DNA of 64,000 nt from Globisporangium splendens. Taxonomy: Eukaryota > Oomycota > Peronosporomycetes > Pythiales > Pythiaceae. The stretch covers positions 806,001 through 870,000 of the forward strand of contig VFIW01000003.1 in NCBI GenBank assembly GCA_006386115.1, written 5' to 3'. Position numbers and translations under genes: made by a program. A model generated the notes under the pieces. That model saw only the letters and a program-made list of their open reading frames with translations, was not told where the DNA came from and did not search any database. Positions 11,542 through 22,350 of the stretch are shown one piece after another (the first letter of the stretch is position 1; every line of letters begins with the position of its first letter).

Positions 11542-12307
11542 ATGGCTGATCAGGACCACGATGGCGCTCAAGAGCGCGACCACAAGCTGCGGTACTACAT
11601 TCCTCACGAAGTAGCCGTTCACAACCAAGCCCAGGTGCAGCCAACGTTGTCGCTGAGGCAACAATGTTGTGAACTGTTTATGCTAATGCCGATGATGCCT
11701 ACGTGTGTGTGCAAATGCCTAGGATTGCTGGGTCTCGATCAACCATCGCGTACTCGACTTGTCCGAACTGATCATGGATAATCGCGGTGCGTTGGATACA
11801 CAACGTTGTCGATATTGCACATGGGCTAAACAGAACACTTTGATTGCCTGCTTGTGCTTGCGATAGGAGTGCTTACACAGCCGCTCGTGTTGCATGCTGG
11901 CGAAGACATTTCCCACTGGTTTGATCCAGAGACTGAAGACGTACGTGGGTTACATTGAAATGATCTCTTGGAAAGATCCCAAGTATACTGTGGGTAAGCT
12001 CACGCGTAAGGCGCGCTGGGTCGAAGTCGTGAATGTGCTCACGCAGCAACGTCATTCCCTTCAAGTGTGCTGTGAAGAGGCGATCCACGACATCCAGACG
12101 CGGTACCTCAAGATGGATTCCCACGCCGCTAGCTACACGTGGAAGTACCTGGACGACGACGAGTTTGTGCCGCTCAAGATGAATTACACGCTCGACGAGA
12201 ACGGCATTCCAGACGAGTCGTCTGTGTTTGAGCGCTTGAGCATGGATGAACATCAGTACAAACCCATTTTGCACCTCTACTTCAACGACGACCTCACGAT
12301 TGCATGA
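11542..12307 (+). CDS. CYB5D1-like (cytochrome b5 domain-containing 1) protein, reading frame broken
   Basis: Exons 11542-11634, 11723-11786 and 11867-11940 encode YYIPHEVAVHN, DCWVSINHRVLDLSELI and LHAGEDISHWFDPETED, matching the order of motifs in the animal/protist CYB5D1 family. A second block from about 11970 to 12307 encodes the C-terminal part (DPKYTVGKLTRKARW, SHAASYTWKY, LYFNDDLTIA). The two blocks are in different frames. About 35 residues that normally lie between them (the IRKHIDPLTG...SDWANDFG region of the family) are missing, and only about 30 bases separate the blocks, too few for a normal intron. So this is a deletion with frameshift, an assembly error, or an unusual 31-43 bp intron. 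CYB5D1 relatives are linked to cilia and flagella. Family call firm; functional state open. Confidence 0.65.
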
Positions 12308-12465
12308 TCGCGTGTAAGTTTGCAGCTTTCGTAATAACTCGAACACAATTTCACGATGCGGAAAGAAAATGCAGGCTTTTATCGATTGATTGTCTGCCTC
12401 GAGAGAGAGAGAGTCGTGCGCCTTCAGTGCCGTGTATTCTTGTGGAGCTTTTCATTTTTTCCACA

Positions 12466-14876
12466 ATGCCCCTTTGCAAAAGTCGCGCAGTTTTTCCAGA
12501 GAGAGACAAAAGCAAATTCAGCAAGGAAGAGAGCGAGCGCTCGAATGGAATGATCACTCGAGTTGTATCGAGAGCTGCGCGCGATGGTACCGGCCACCAT
12601 CAAGAGATCAGTTCGTCCGGCCAGACGCGAGCAGCTCCCGACGAGATACTTCGGCAGGCTCAAGCGACGAGGTAAGTGCAAAAATGCCACGTGCACATCT
12701 AGCAAAATGGAAACAAGTTTTCTTAGCCTTCGTGCACGATGACTCTGATCCACAGCCTTGCGGGTATTTTCCATGAAATCGGTACGTCGCCGACGCGATT
12801 CTCTTTGTGGAAATGCTCCTTCAGCCATTCTAACTTTTTTCTTACCATGGACTCGTAGCTCTTGTCGCTGAGCATTCGTTTGAGATCTTCCAGGAGCTCA
12901 AGGACGAAAGTGCGCGTCTCGGAGAACGTTTTCAGCGCATTCAGCACCGCGTGGATGTTGTTGCACAACTCACAGCTCCAGCAGCTACCTCTGATAGCAA
13001 AGACTGCAAGAATCATGCCAGCTTGATCGATCAGCATCCCGCTCGAGAAGAAAGCGACCAAGTGCTGAACACCCCGGAGATCAGCTTTTCCGACTGCGAA
13101 CGGCATCCAGCGCTGCGCAAGGCATACGAGCAGTGCACAAAGATGCCAGTACTGGAAATGGTAAGAAGGTGCCAGTAATGAATATGGTCATCCACATTTT
13201 CTAGCGCTTTCTGCGCTGCGATTGCGATGCTCCAATTGTTGTACGCTGCAGCTCCACCCGTTTTGTCAGTCGTCAGATTCGGCTGCGTCTCCAACTGATC
13301 CCAGCGAGCAGGAGCATGAGACTACGAGAGCGACATGGCTTTCGAGAAAGAAATACAGCGATCCAGGATTTTTCGTCGACGAGTGGATGAAAAAAGAGAC
13401 TCTACGCCAACAGCAAGTGCTGCAGAAGAAACAGGAGCGACGCAAAGAGCGACGAGAGCTCAAACGCGGCGCATCGCACTCATTGTCGCTCCAGTCGCAG
13501 CAGCAACGACAGCAGCACGATGAGCCAAGCGAATTGACCACAACGGCGTCGGTAGGCACGGCTGGAGACCAAAGACATCATGAAACGTCAAAAAGTGCGT
13601 CTGGAAGCAGCAACAAGTTTCTCGAGATCCGCTCGTGGCGTGAAATCTACGGTACTGGCGAGGGAAAAGAGCTCGCGACGCGAAGTCGGCACCATGATAT
13701 GAAAGCGAGATCATCGAGCAAGAGTGCGCTAAGCGGAGTGGACGAAACCACAGAAGAGTCGACGCGCGCTGCTAATTTACAGTCTCCTCCACCTCGAAAT
13801 CATGGAGTCCCCTCAACTAGTGGACCAGACAAATCGGAGACTGTGGCATCGAATGCCCAGCAGGCGTATGCGCCAGTGTACGATATTCCACCTCCGCCAC
13901 CCCCCTCCGCCACCGACAGCGTCAGCGCGCTCCTCCGTCTGCTCGGGAGCGTTCATGCAGGAAATCGACGACGACGACGAGATCTTCACGGAGTTGCTTG
14001 ATGATCCACCGCGTGATGCGAGTCCGAACTGCAACTCGGGACCGAAATGATTAATGGGATCCCCCAGGCTGCTTCAGGGAACCACATGCCCGAGTCGGAC
14101 GAATTTATCGATCATGGACTTTCGTATTATTACGATCCGACGTCGTCAATGCATCACTTGGCTCCACCTCCTCCACCGCCACCATCGAATGAGAATGCGG
14201 AAGCACTGGAAAATGACTCAGAGTTTTATGATTGCGAGGAAGAGGGAAGCTTCATAGAGACTTCGTCGCAGCCACGTCCACCTCCGTTGCCGCCCTCTGA
14301 ACTGACTGAAGTGCCCATCAACAGCAGCGATGAACAAACACTTCATGTGATGGAGGAGGTTCGCGCTCCGCCCGCTTTGCTGCTGCAAATCCAACTCGGC
14401 GTTGCATCCTTGCGGCATGTTGGCGTACGTGACCACACAAGAAGGACGCAGCGATGACAATTCTTCGGAGCTTCACTCCAGCGCTCACTGATACGTCTGC
14501 CTGTGTGCATTGTGGGCTTAGATTCACAAAGACTCAGATGCGCAAGGACAGCGATCGCCTCGACGGGACGTTCCGTCTGTGCAAGCGACATTGTTAGAGC
14601 AGATCAAGATGGTACGTGCCAACGGCTTCGTGCAACACCTCAATGAAAAGCCGAGGGAAGCAATGTGACATATTCTAACATCTTTGCCCTACGCAGAAAC
14701 AACGCACACTGCGGCCAGTGGAACTGCAGCCTTCACGCCGACCGTCGCTGTCCAGGACCACTGCTGCTCCGTTTGCAGTCTCCATTGCGCGGATCCTCGA
14801 GCGCCGCAGTGTCATCGCGTACGATTCCGACAGCGGCGACGATGAGGACGCACGCGCAAGTGAAAACGACTGGTGA
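12466..14876 (+). CDS. SCAR/WAVE family actin-nucleation regulator
   Basis: Exons 12466-12671, 12756-12781, 12859-13160, 13252-about 13920, about 14069-14424, 14522-14611 and 14697-14876. The N-terminal SCAR homology domain is visible (QATSLAGIFHEI then LVAEHSFEIFQELKDE), followed by KKYSDPGFFVDEWMKKE, the YxxPSxFFDxW motif of the family. A basic stretch and proline-rich runs lead to two WH2-like helices (APPALLLQIQLGV and ATLLEQIKMKQRTLRPVE) and a C-terminal connector plus acidic tail ending ERRSVIAYDSDSGDDEDARA...NDW. That is a complete VCA module for actin and Arp2/3. Start: MPLCKS at 12466 recalls the family's MPL start; the ATG at 12550 is also possible. Between 13905 and 14050 the frame is uncertain: the main frame stops at 13999, a second frame encodes an acidic patch (QEIDDDDEIFTELLDD), and the main frame reopens at about 14017. 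An intron of about 148 bp (donor near 13921, acceptor CCCCCAG at 14068) or two indels would explain this. Confidence 0.78.
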
Positions 14877-15918
14877 TCCATTTACTATCACTAATCACAC
14901 GCCACAACTAAGTCCACGGATAGTGATCCGCGATATCAGTTTGCATCTCTCCAAGTCGTATCTCAATTCGTGCCATTTGGTATGAAGAGTGTCTGTTACG
15001 AAGCGGCACAAGGTTTGGAGAACGTTCTGCCGCGTCGGACTCTTGCGCAAGGCCAACGTGAACCTCTGGGTCTCGAGACTTCGTAGCCGCACGTTTTGTG
15101 AAGGTTGGCGAAGATCCTCCTTGTGCAGAGAATGGAAGCGTCGGCCAAGCTGAACGAGCGACGGACTACCAAACAGTGTGCATGCTAGTCTCACGAGATG
15201 CCACGATCTTGAAGACCGTTCGTAAAGGGTCTTTGATCATGCCTCCACAGTCTAGCCCTTTTGGTGCGTCCCTGCTTGAGGCTGGAGACCAGAGCCACAG
15301 GACTGTTCATTATCAAATTGGCTACCAAGATGTCGTTCTCTCCAGTCTTCTGCTCAAGGTGAAGGTCTTGTTTGCGATCCTGCAGCTCGCGACTGGAGCT
15401 AATGCCGAGACTGCGATGGTGCGCGGCGCGGATGACGAGACTGAAGTCGACGAAAGTCCACCGTTGGGCGAAGACGGCGGATTCTTTCCATCTATGCGCA
15501 TTGAAGTGAGGCACCAGCTGCCCATTATCTCTACATGTGGCGTCAACTGCGTTCGTAAATGAGAAAATACATACCTGCATCCATTCACTTTTCACACGCA
15601 CATCTTCAGCTCACTCGGTTCTCTGTTGTCACGCAGACCCAACTGCAACTCCCCTGCAGATATTTGGCAAATGACAAGACTGACGATTCGATGGCACGCT
15701 CATTCCTTTGAAAATTTTCTTCAGTCTGTTGTCGTGATCCGTTACGGTTGGGTGTACCTTACTATCAGCATGTTGCGCATTTTCTAAACTTCGATCGGGC
15801 GTGAGTAGCGAAGATGAGACGGTCCGAAATTTTTCACACGGTACGAACAGGGATCGCTGGCGCTGAGAACGCAACAACACGACACCGCATGCCGCTCAGA
15901 ACCAACTAGTCAGCAGCA
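14877..15918. other. Intergenic region, no confident gene
   Basis: About 1.04 kb between SCAR and the convergent LSM14 gene. A plus-strand open frame at 15098-15562 (154 aa) and overlapping minus frames show no family motif that I recognise. I cannot tell whether any is coding. Confidence 0.4.
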
Positions 15919-17230
15919 CTAAGCGTTGAAGCCACCTCGGCCACCGCCGCCGCGGCCACTCCAGCTACCACCATTGTGCTGACCACCTCCACCTCGTCGG
16001 TTACTGCCGCGGCCACCACCGCGACCGCCACCGCCACGACCACCTCGGAAGCTGCGGCGGTTGTTGAGTCCCACAGCACCGAAGGTCTCTGTGTTGAGCT
16101 TGCGTTCTTCGTAACCGCTCATGCGTCCTTTGTTTCCTTCAAGGCGATCCAGCGCGTCACACGAGATCGTGTCGAAAAACGAAGACTTTTGGTAGTGCGT
16201 CTGTAAAGAGAGAGATGGGTGGTGGTGAGTGACGACGCGCACTTCATCTAAAACTGAATCACTTGTTTCATGTGCAAGCACATACCTTTGGTTCTTCCAC
16301 AGAAAGCTTCGAGAATTCCTCTTCCTTGTCAAAGGCGTTCAAGCGTTCTTCAAAGTTGAAATCGCCTGCGGCAGCAAGAGTCGCGGTGGTGTCGTGCTCA
16401 CCACCTGGCACACGGCGCTCTTTTCGCTTCAGCAAGTGACCACCCATGCCAGGAATCGTGCGAGCACCACCACTCGAGGCACTTCCACTGTGTTGCTGCG
16501 GTTGTTGCTGTCTTCGGTTCTCATTGTAGTTGCTTTGCTGTGCCAAAATCGCATTTGCTCGCTGTTCGTATTGCTCGTACTGCTCTTGTTGCGTCAATGT
16601 TGCGGCTGGAGCCTGTTCCTGCTGCTGTTGATACTGCTGCTGCTGTGGAGACTGAAGCTGCGCAGCGTGAGCACTAGATACAGATCCTGGAGTAAGCAAC
16701 ACCGGGGTTGATTGCGCAGGTTTTGCCTTTGGTGGCGATGGCGGGGCCGCTGGCGCCATAGGTTGCGGTGGTAGAGGAGGCATCGGTGGAGGCACTGGCG
16801 CGGAAGGCGGAGGCGGTGGTTGCGAAGGCGCCTGTGGCACGGGTGGCTGCGGAGGAGCAAATCCATACCCACCAGGCGGACCTGGTGGAAGCGGAGGTGC
16901 TGGTGCAGCTTCACACACATGGAGGTCCTTGATCTCCGAGGCCTTGAACGCCGCGAACTGCAACACCTGGTTCGATGGTGGGATGTGCTCCGCGCGTCGT
17001 CCTTCCGTACCGAACGATCGGACATTCTGCAGCGCGACCATGGACTGGCGGGTGTCGATGTTGAACAAAAAGCCTTCGTAGCGGATATCGGTCTTCGAGA
17101 TCAGACTGATGCGCGAGCCGATGTACGGGATGCCGTCCTTCGGCTTGTCCGCAGGCGGCGGCGGTGTTGGCTGCTGCTGCTGCTGCGGAGGGAGCGGCGG
17201 AGGCGGCGGGGGCGGCGGCGGGTGCTGCAT
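15919..17230 (-). CDS. LSM14/Scd6/Trailer-hitch (RAP55) mRNP protein
   Basis: Two exons, 16286-17230 and 15919-16200, 408 aa. After a Pro/Gln-rich start comes an LSm domain ([20 protein letters not shown], then [20 protein letters not shown]). A very proline- and glutamine-rich linker precedes the DFDF box ([18 protein letters not shown]), the FFD box ([17 protein letters not shown]) and the TFG box ([10 protein letters not shown]). The protein ends in RGG repeats. Domain order matches LSM14/Scd6 proteins, which act in P-bodies as translational repressors and decapping partners by binding DDX6/Dhh1 and eIF4E or eIF4G. The splice join lies between the DFDF and FFD boxes (donor CCAAAG|GTATGT, acceptor with a CT-rich tract). 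Confidence 0.92.
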
Positions 17231-17974
17231 GCTGACTGTTGTTACCAAATGGAAGATCGCTGATGGCGAGAGAAAGAGAGACACACAGTGAGTCAGTACA
17301 ATCAACGCGTACACACACACACACACACACACACATACATACAGATAGAGAGGGATAGAGGGGGACTGCGCGCGCGCCCCTATACACACAGAGACGGCCG
17401 TGCACGTACAGAGAGAGAGAGAGATGACTGGCGATCCTTCTTCTTCGGGCGACGTTCACGTTGTGGGGAAACGAGGGGGAGCCAAAAGTGCAACCCCGCA
17501 TTTGGCAGAGGGTGTCCCGAATCATTGTCTAAATTAGGGACAAGATCGCAATGGCACTGACTGTGCTGAGTTAAGTACGAGAGAGTGTGAAGTTTTGGGG
17601 ATGGGCAGGACAAAGTGCTAAGTGCGGTTCTTTTCTCTTTCGGGTTTCGCTGATGAGTTGGGTCTGTTAAACCTCTCTGTTGGGTTTTCTACAGGTTTCC
17701 GAAATCGATGTTCTTCCTTTACAGCATATCAAGTCACTTTCCGATGGCAATTTGTAAACAGCCAATGTATTTAGTAAAGCTGCATACCCGCTATACAAAG
17801 GTTTATTCGATTCATGGCAAGAAATGAAAATCGTGCTGCATGGAACCACGAAAAAAACCTTAACCCATCTGACAAAAACCGTTGAATGCGAGCGCAGGGT
17901 CGTGGCCAAAGGCTGGTCCGAGTCATTTTGGCGTTGTCCCCACGCACACACGCACGTTCGCTCGCAGGCGCTTG
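17231..17974. other. Divergent promoter region
   Basis: About 740 bp between LSM14 (minus) and the RING gene (plus). It holds a CA microsatellite and AG-rich stretches near the LSM14 start. TCATTTTGGC at about 17923, 52 bases before the RING start, is a partial match to the oomycete initiator. Confidence 0.45.
17311..17334. repeat. (AC)12 microsatellite
   Basis: AC dinucleotide run, probably in the promoter or 5' leader of the LSM14 gene. Confidence 0.95.
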
Positions 17975-19247
17975 ATGACGACGGGCATGCGGCCTTTGTG
18001 CAAGGACCCGCACGCGGCGTACGCGCTGGGCATGGTCATCAAGATGCTCAAGAGTCACGACGACGCGTCAGACGCCAAGCGCGGCCTCGCCGTCGTGTCT
18101 TCGACTGTCGAAGCGCCGTCCGAGACGAGCGCCAAGCTCGGGAAGCTGCAGTCGGTCATGGAGAGCGCGCGCGTCAAGTCGGAGCAGAAGCAGGTGCTCG
18201 TCGAGATGATTGAGGACGCCGTGACGCTGCAGGACGTGTGGGCGTACGTGGACGCCGTCGCGGAGACCGGGGACGAGGAAGGCGACGCGCGTAGGGAGTG
18301 GGACGCTGAGAAGGCAGAGAAGAATGGGTTCATGCCCACGAGCGATATGGCGAATAGTGTCACGACTGTCAAGGAAGGTTCGACGCCTGAAGAGCAGGGG
18401 GGCAGCCGTGAGTCAGATGCCGCAAGCGAGTCTGCGCCAGTCGACATCCCGATGGAACTCGGGTGCGCGATCTGCTGTGGTACGTGTCTATGTGTGTATG
18501 TTTATACAGGATATATTCAGGGACACGAAATGGACAGGAAGAAGGACTGACACGTTATTATGGATCCATATTGCAGCGGACCTGATGCTCAAGCCGGTGA
18601 GTCTGAGCTGCGGCCACAGCTTTTGCAAGTACTGCCTCGAGTTGTGGCTGAAGAACTGCTCGAGTTGCCCCACGTGCCGCCACCAGACGACGAGTGCACC
18701 CATGAGCGTGAACCTGGCGCTGCAGGAAGTGATCCAGGCGTTCTACCCGACGCAGATCAAGGCGCTCGAGGAAGAGGACCAGACCGAGCGTTTCGAGCAG
18801 CTCCGCGTGCTGATCCGCCAAGCAGTCGAGGCCGGCGGGAACGATCTGCATGAGATCCTTGCGCGCTTGCCCCGCAACACTGTGAACAATGGCGGCACCC
18901 GCAGCGGTAGTGACAACAACCGCCGCAACCGCATCGACCAGAGCCTCGCGGTGTCGATGATCCTGGAATCCGACGTGGAGCTCCAGGAGCGCGTGCTCGC
19001 AGCCGAGATCCGCGAACGACTGCGCAAGGAGCGCCTGCTGCGCGAATCCTCGCGTCGCCGCCACATGGCGGCCTACAACACGACGTCGCTCTCGGCGCAA
19101 GTGAATCCAGCAATTTTGAATATGAACACCAACCGCACCAGCAGCACCAGTACAGTACGAAGATCGAGCAACGGCGCGGGCGGTGGCGCCAGCAGCAGCC
19201 GGAACACGAACCTGTTAGCAAGTTTTCTAGGTCGTAAGGGCAGTTAA
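17975..19247 (+). CDS. C3HC4 RING-finger E3 ubiquitin ligase
   Basis: Two exons, 17975-18479 and 18577-19247, 391 aa. The intron (GTACGT...ATTGCAG) interrupts the RING itself: CAICC is in exon 1 and ADLMLKPVSLSCGHSFCKYC in exon 2. The joined RING has C-x2-C, CGH, FCxxC and CPTC in the usual spacing. N-terminal to it is an acidic helical region (residues about 1-160). After it come predicted helices with repeated Arg/Glu (ILESDVELQERVLAAEIRERLRKERLLRE) and a Ser/Asn-rich tail. A RING of this type recruits a ubiquitin-charged E2; the substrate is not inferable. The start could be the ATG at 17975 or at 17990. Confidence 0.85.
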
Positions 19248-19791
19248 CGATTTGTGCGAAAAGGAAATGCAAGTCCATTTTGTTTTTACGTAGTTGAAAT
19301 CGTTGTTTAGCTCTCTAGCGAAGTGCTTACCTGGCCTGGTGTGGAGCAAGGGAAGTGCTAAATCACCACCACTGCAAGCTGCGAGATTCCGTGAGCTCGA
19401 GGCTCTCGAAGCTGTGCAAAAATGCCGATTGACGCGATGAGGTCGGAATGCGCTGTCGGATGTAGTCACGTGGCTTCGTGAGGCTATCGTGATGACTCGA
19501 GAGCAACACAATCCTGTCCGTTGACGCCACTCTACCCACAGCGAGAACTCCGCTCTTGATGCTCTCGCAGAGCTAAAGCATCGTTTTTCCTCTCGTGCGG
19601 CGATTTGCTTGTGTCTCCAGTGCTTGTGCCTCGTGTTGCTCTCGCAGATTATTCGTTGCCATGAGGCAGCAACCGGCGACAGCACAACTGAAATCGCTTT
19701 CCTTCATGTGGGTCAGCCTACGGACTGACAATAGCGTTCACCATCAACACTTTTCAGTGGCATCATGTGCTCGAGCGTTTGTTTGTTTCCC
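19248..19791. other. Intergenic, convergent 3' ends
   Basis: About 540 bp between two converging genes. I see no motif or open frame worth naming. Confidence 0.5.
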
Positions 19792-21150
19792 TCACTCGCC
19801 TTTCTCAATCAGCAGGAAGCCGCACAGAAAGCCCGCACTCGAGAACCCCGCGACCAGCTCCGTCGTGATCTCCTCCTGCCACATGTTGACGTACGCCCAC
19901 GGATCGCCGAGTTTGTACTGCATGCGTCGGACGCCGCCCGTCGAACTACATGGTGATGTCGGAAACGCCGAGAGCATCGCATGCTTGAGACGCGCAAAGT
20001 GGTGGCACTGCTTGCGGATGTCCGCCGTCATCGCGAGCAGCAACTGCGAAGCCTCTTTGCAGCCCACAGTCGCAATGTCCAAGTGATCGAGCGAGTCCCA
20101 ATGCGAGCACACATGCTGAATAATGATGTCGCCGTGGCGGCGCGCGATGTTCGAGTTGTAGAAGCCAGTGTACGGAATCATCTCTTCGCGCATCGCGTAC
20201 GTGCGCTTGTCGATCTCCATCTGATGCATCCCCTTGGCCTTCCACGACGGCAGTTGCGCGTTCACAGCTGCTTTCCAGCGCGCGATCATGTCAGCGACGA
20301 TGTCCTGGTACTGTTTCACCTCGCTCGCGTACAACCGACACGTCTTGCAGCATACGCACGGACCATCGCCGACTGCCGCGGACGTGATCTCCATGTTGTC
20401 CCAATGCACGCCGAACAAAGACGTGAACGGCGCCGCGTCGTCGCGAACGAAAGTCGAGCCAAAGACCTTTTGCAGCGTATTCAGCGCAGTCTCGAGCTCG
20501 TCTCGCGGCCACTTCGGCGTCGACAGCGACCCACGCGGCGCATGCGCTTGCTGCTCCATGGTCAGTGGCACTGGCAGGATGAAAGGCCGCGCCGTGTACA
20601 CGGCCGACGCGTATTTGAACGGGATGTAGCACTGCGGCAGGATCTTCTGGTGCAGGAAGTCGATCATGGAAAGCAGTCCCATGTGCTGCCACTGCGGCAT
20701 CGCGCGCACTCTCTCGCTCCATCTCGTGCTGCAGACATCGTGTCGGTCTTCCACGCGCGGGAGGTGGCAGTCCTCGATCTGTCCGACCAGGAGCTGGTCG
20801 TCGTCCCAGTCAAAGTCGATGTCGTCCACGACCAGCTCGCTGTTGTGGATCGACGTCTTCCAGAGCGGCGTGAGCTGCCACCAGTCCGCAGCGCAGCCCT
20901 CGAGGAAGTGCTGGCTGCACGGCACGCGCTCCAGCACGCTCGTCGTGAGCACGCGGTCGAAGCGCAGCACGCGCGACGTGTTGAGCAACTGCAGCGCCGC
21001 GTGCAGGTCGAGACACGCGAGGATCTCGATGCTCGGCAGCGAGAAGAACAGCGAGGAGAACAGCACTGGCGGACGTCCCTGCGAGGGGGACCCGTCGCGC
21101 TGCTCATCGGCATTGAGAAGCGGCACCGCGGCCATGCGCTTCGCGCTCAT
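19792..21150 (-). CDS. Unrecognised 452-aa protein, possible F-box-like start
   Basis: Single open frame. I start at MSAKRM (21150), because the 28 upstream codons are low-complexity His/Thr from a GT repeat. Near the N-terminus LPSIEILACLDLHAALQLLNTSRVL resembles an F-box helix pair, but the match is weak. The middle has aromatic-rich segments and a cysteine cluster (CVCCKTCRLY, near residue 300) that could bind metal. The C-terminal third has His/Cys-containing helices (IIIQHVCSHWDSLDHLDIATVGCKE is one stretch) and ends in a hydrophobic segment (VAGFSSAGFLCGFLLIEK). Codon bias is strong: the complementary strand also stays open for about 420 codons. I do not recognise the family. Confidence 0.7.
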   Translation of the reverse strand: MSAKRMAAVPLLNADEQRDGSPSQGRPPVLFSSLFFSLPSIEILACLDLHAALQLLNTSRVLRFDRVLTTSVLERVPCSQHFLEGCAADWWQLTPLWKTSIHNSELVVDDIDFDWDDDQLLVGQIEDCHLPRVEDRHDVCSTRWSERVRAMPQWQHMGLLSMIDFLHQKILPQCYIPFKYASAVYTARPFILPVPLTMEQQAHAPRGSLSTPKWPRDELETALNTLQKVFGSTFVRDDAAPFTSLFGVHWDNMEITSAAVGDGPCVCCKTCRLYASEVKQYQDIVADMIARWKAAVNAQLPSWKAKGMHQMEIDKRTYAMREEMIPYTGFYNSNIARRHGDIIIQHVCSHWDSLDHLDIATVGCKEASQLLLAMTADIRKQCHHFARLKHAMLSAFPTSPCSSTGGVRRMQYKLGDPWAYVNMWQEEITTELVAGFSSAGFLCGFLLIEKGE

Positions 21151-22350
21151 GAAGCCAGCCGAGGTGGTCGGATTGTGGGCGTGTGTGTGTGTGTATGGGA
21201 GTGTATGGGTGGGAGGGAGGAAAAGAGCGTACACTCATAGCAACGTTAGTGGACGGTTGGGCGGACGCGAAGGAGAAGGAAAGGAGCGGAGCGGGTAGGG
21301 TTGTTAGCCAATGAGCAACATTTAGGAGAAGTTCTAGCCAATGGAAAGAGAGATACTAGCAATATTGCGCAAGCATGGAAGAAAGCCTCTTTGTTTATGG
21401 TGGAGGTGTTATAGAGGACTTCGGGATAATGTCCATAATACGGATATTTTGGAATCATTCCAGACGACGATCATGATGAGTGCAGGTTTCAAATCGCTAT
21501 TTGGCAGCAGACAAAACCGCTATTTTACTGCAAGTGCTGCGTCAGTTGGCTTGGTCACCAGCACATTCCTGTTTCATGCCTCGAGCCATGAAATACGAAT
21601 ACTGCATGCGAACGACCCAGCTCCAAGTCCGTCAACCATCGCTGAGTGCGTATCGCCCGCCGCTCGTCGACCTCTGCCACTTCAAAGGCGTCTCCCCTTT
21701 GCCACTTTGGCGGACTTTTGAATCTGCAAACATCACAGCGTCTCTGTTAACGCTTTCATGCGCGTGCGCGGCTGCGCTAACATCACAACGCCGACGCTGA
21801 AATACTTTTCGTCCAATCCCCCACGCGAGTGCACCCATGACGCAGGCGCAAGGTGTTAAACGCGACCGGCGTGATCCTGAGTAGGGTTTCAGCTGTCCAC
21901 CTACTCCATTTTGGACGCCATTCTATTGAGTCGAACATGGCGACCGTAGCACGGTTGGTTCTCGAACATGCACTCTCTTCATGTTGGCGGTGGCCACGAG
22001 CGCTGTGACATCTTTGCCCCACGTAGGTCATCAGACGATGTCAACTCCAGGTTCCTCTCTCCGTTACACGTCAGCAATTATTGCGAGGCTGCTCCTTGTG
22101 TGTGTGCTGTGTGTGTCACCCCTTCTTCTCTTGACAGTGAGTGCGCCTGCGGCCAAAGCACCATTTTTCTTTCCACAACGAGCGCATCCTCTCGAAGGGC
22201 GAAAAAGAAAAGCCGCCTTCGCGACCTCAGCACAGCGCGTCGCAACCGCGTCCCGCTCACTCATTACAGAGTGAGCCATCGCTTCAACGAAACGGGACGA
22301 CACGGGACGACACGGGACGACAGCAACCTCCTCACTCGCCCACTTGCGGC
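21151..22350. other. Divergent intergenic region
   Basis: About 1.2 kb. A GT-rich tract lies at 21181-21200 (GTGTGTGTGTGT), followed by AT-richer sequence. The open frames here are short and show no recognisable family. Confidence 0.45.
22291..22322. repeat. Three 10-bp tandem repeats (ACGGGACGAC type)
   Basis: The unit CACGGGACGA (first copy AACGGGACGA) is repeated three times within 60 bases of the start codon at 22351, probably in the 5' leader. Confidence 0.85.

Noticed and set aside
15098..15562. 154-codon plus-strand open frame as a gene
   Set aside because: No family motif, overlapping open frames on the other strand, and no clear promoter or splice context.
19981..21240. 419-codon plus-strand open frame
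   Set aside because: It is antisense to the 452-aa gene on minus. Its Arg/Val/His-rich product has no domain; it reflects codon bias of the true strand.
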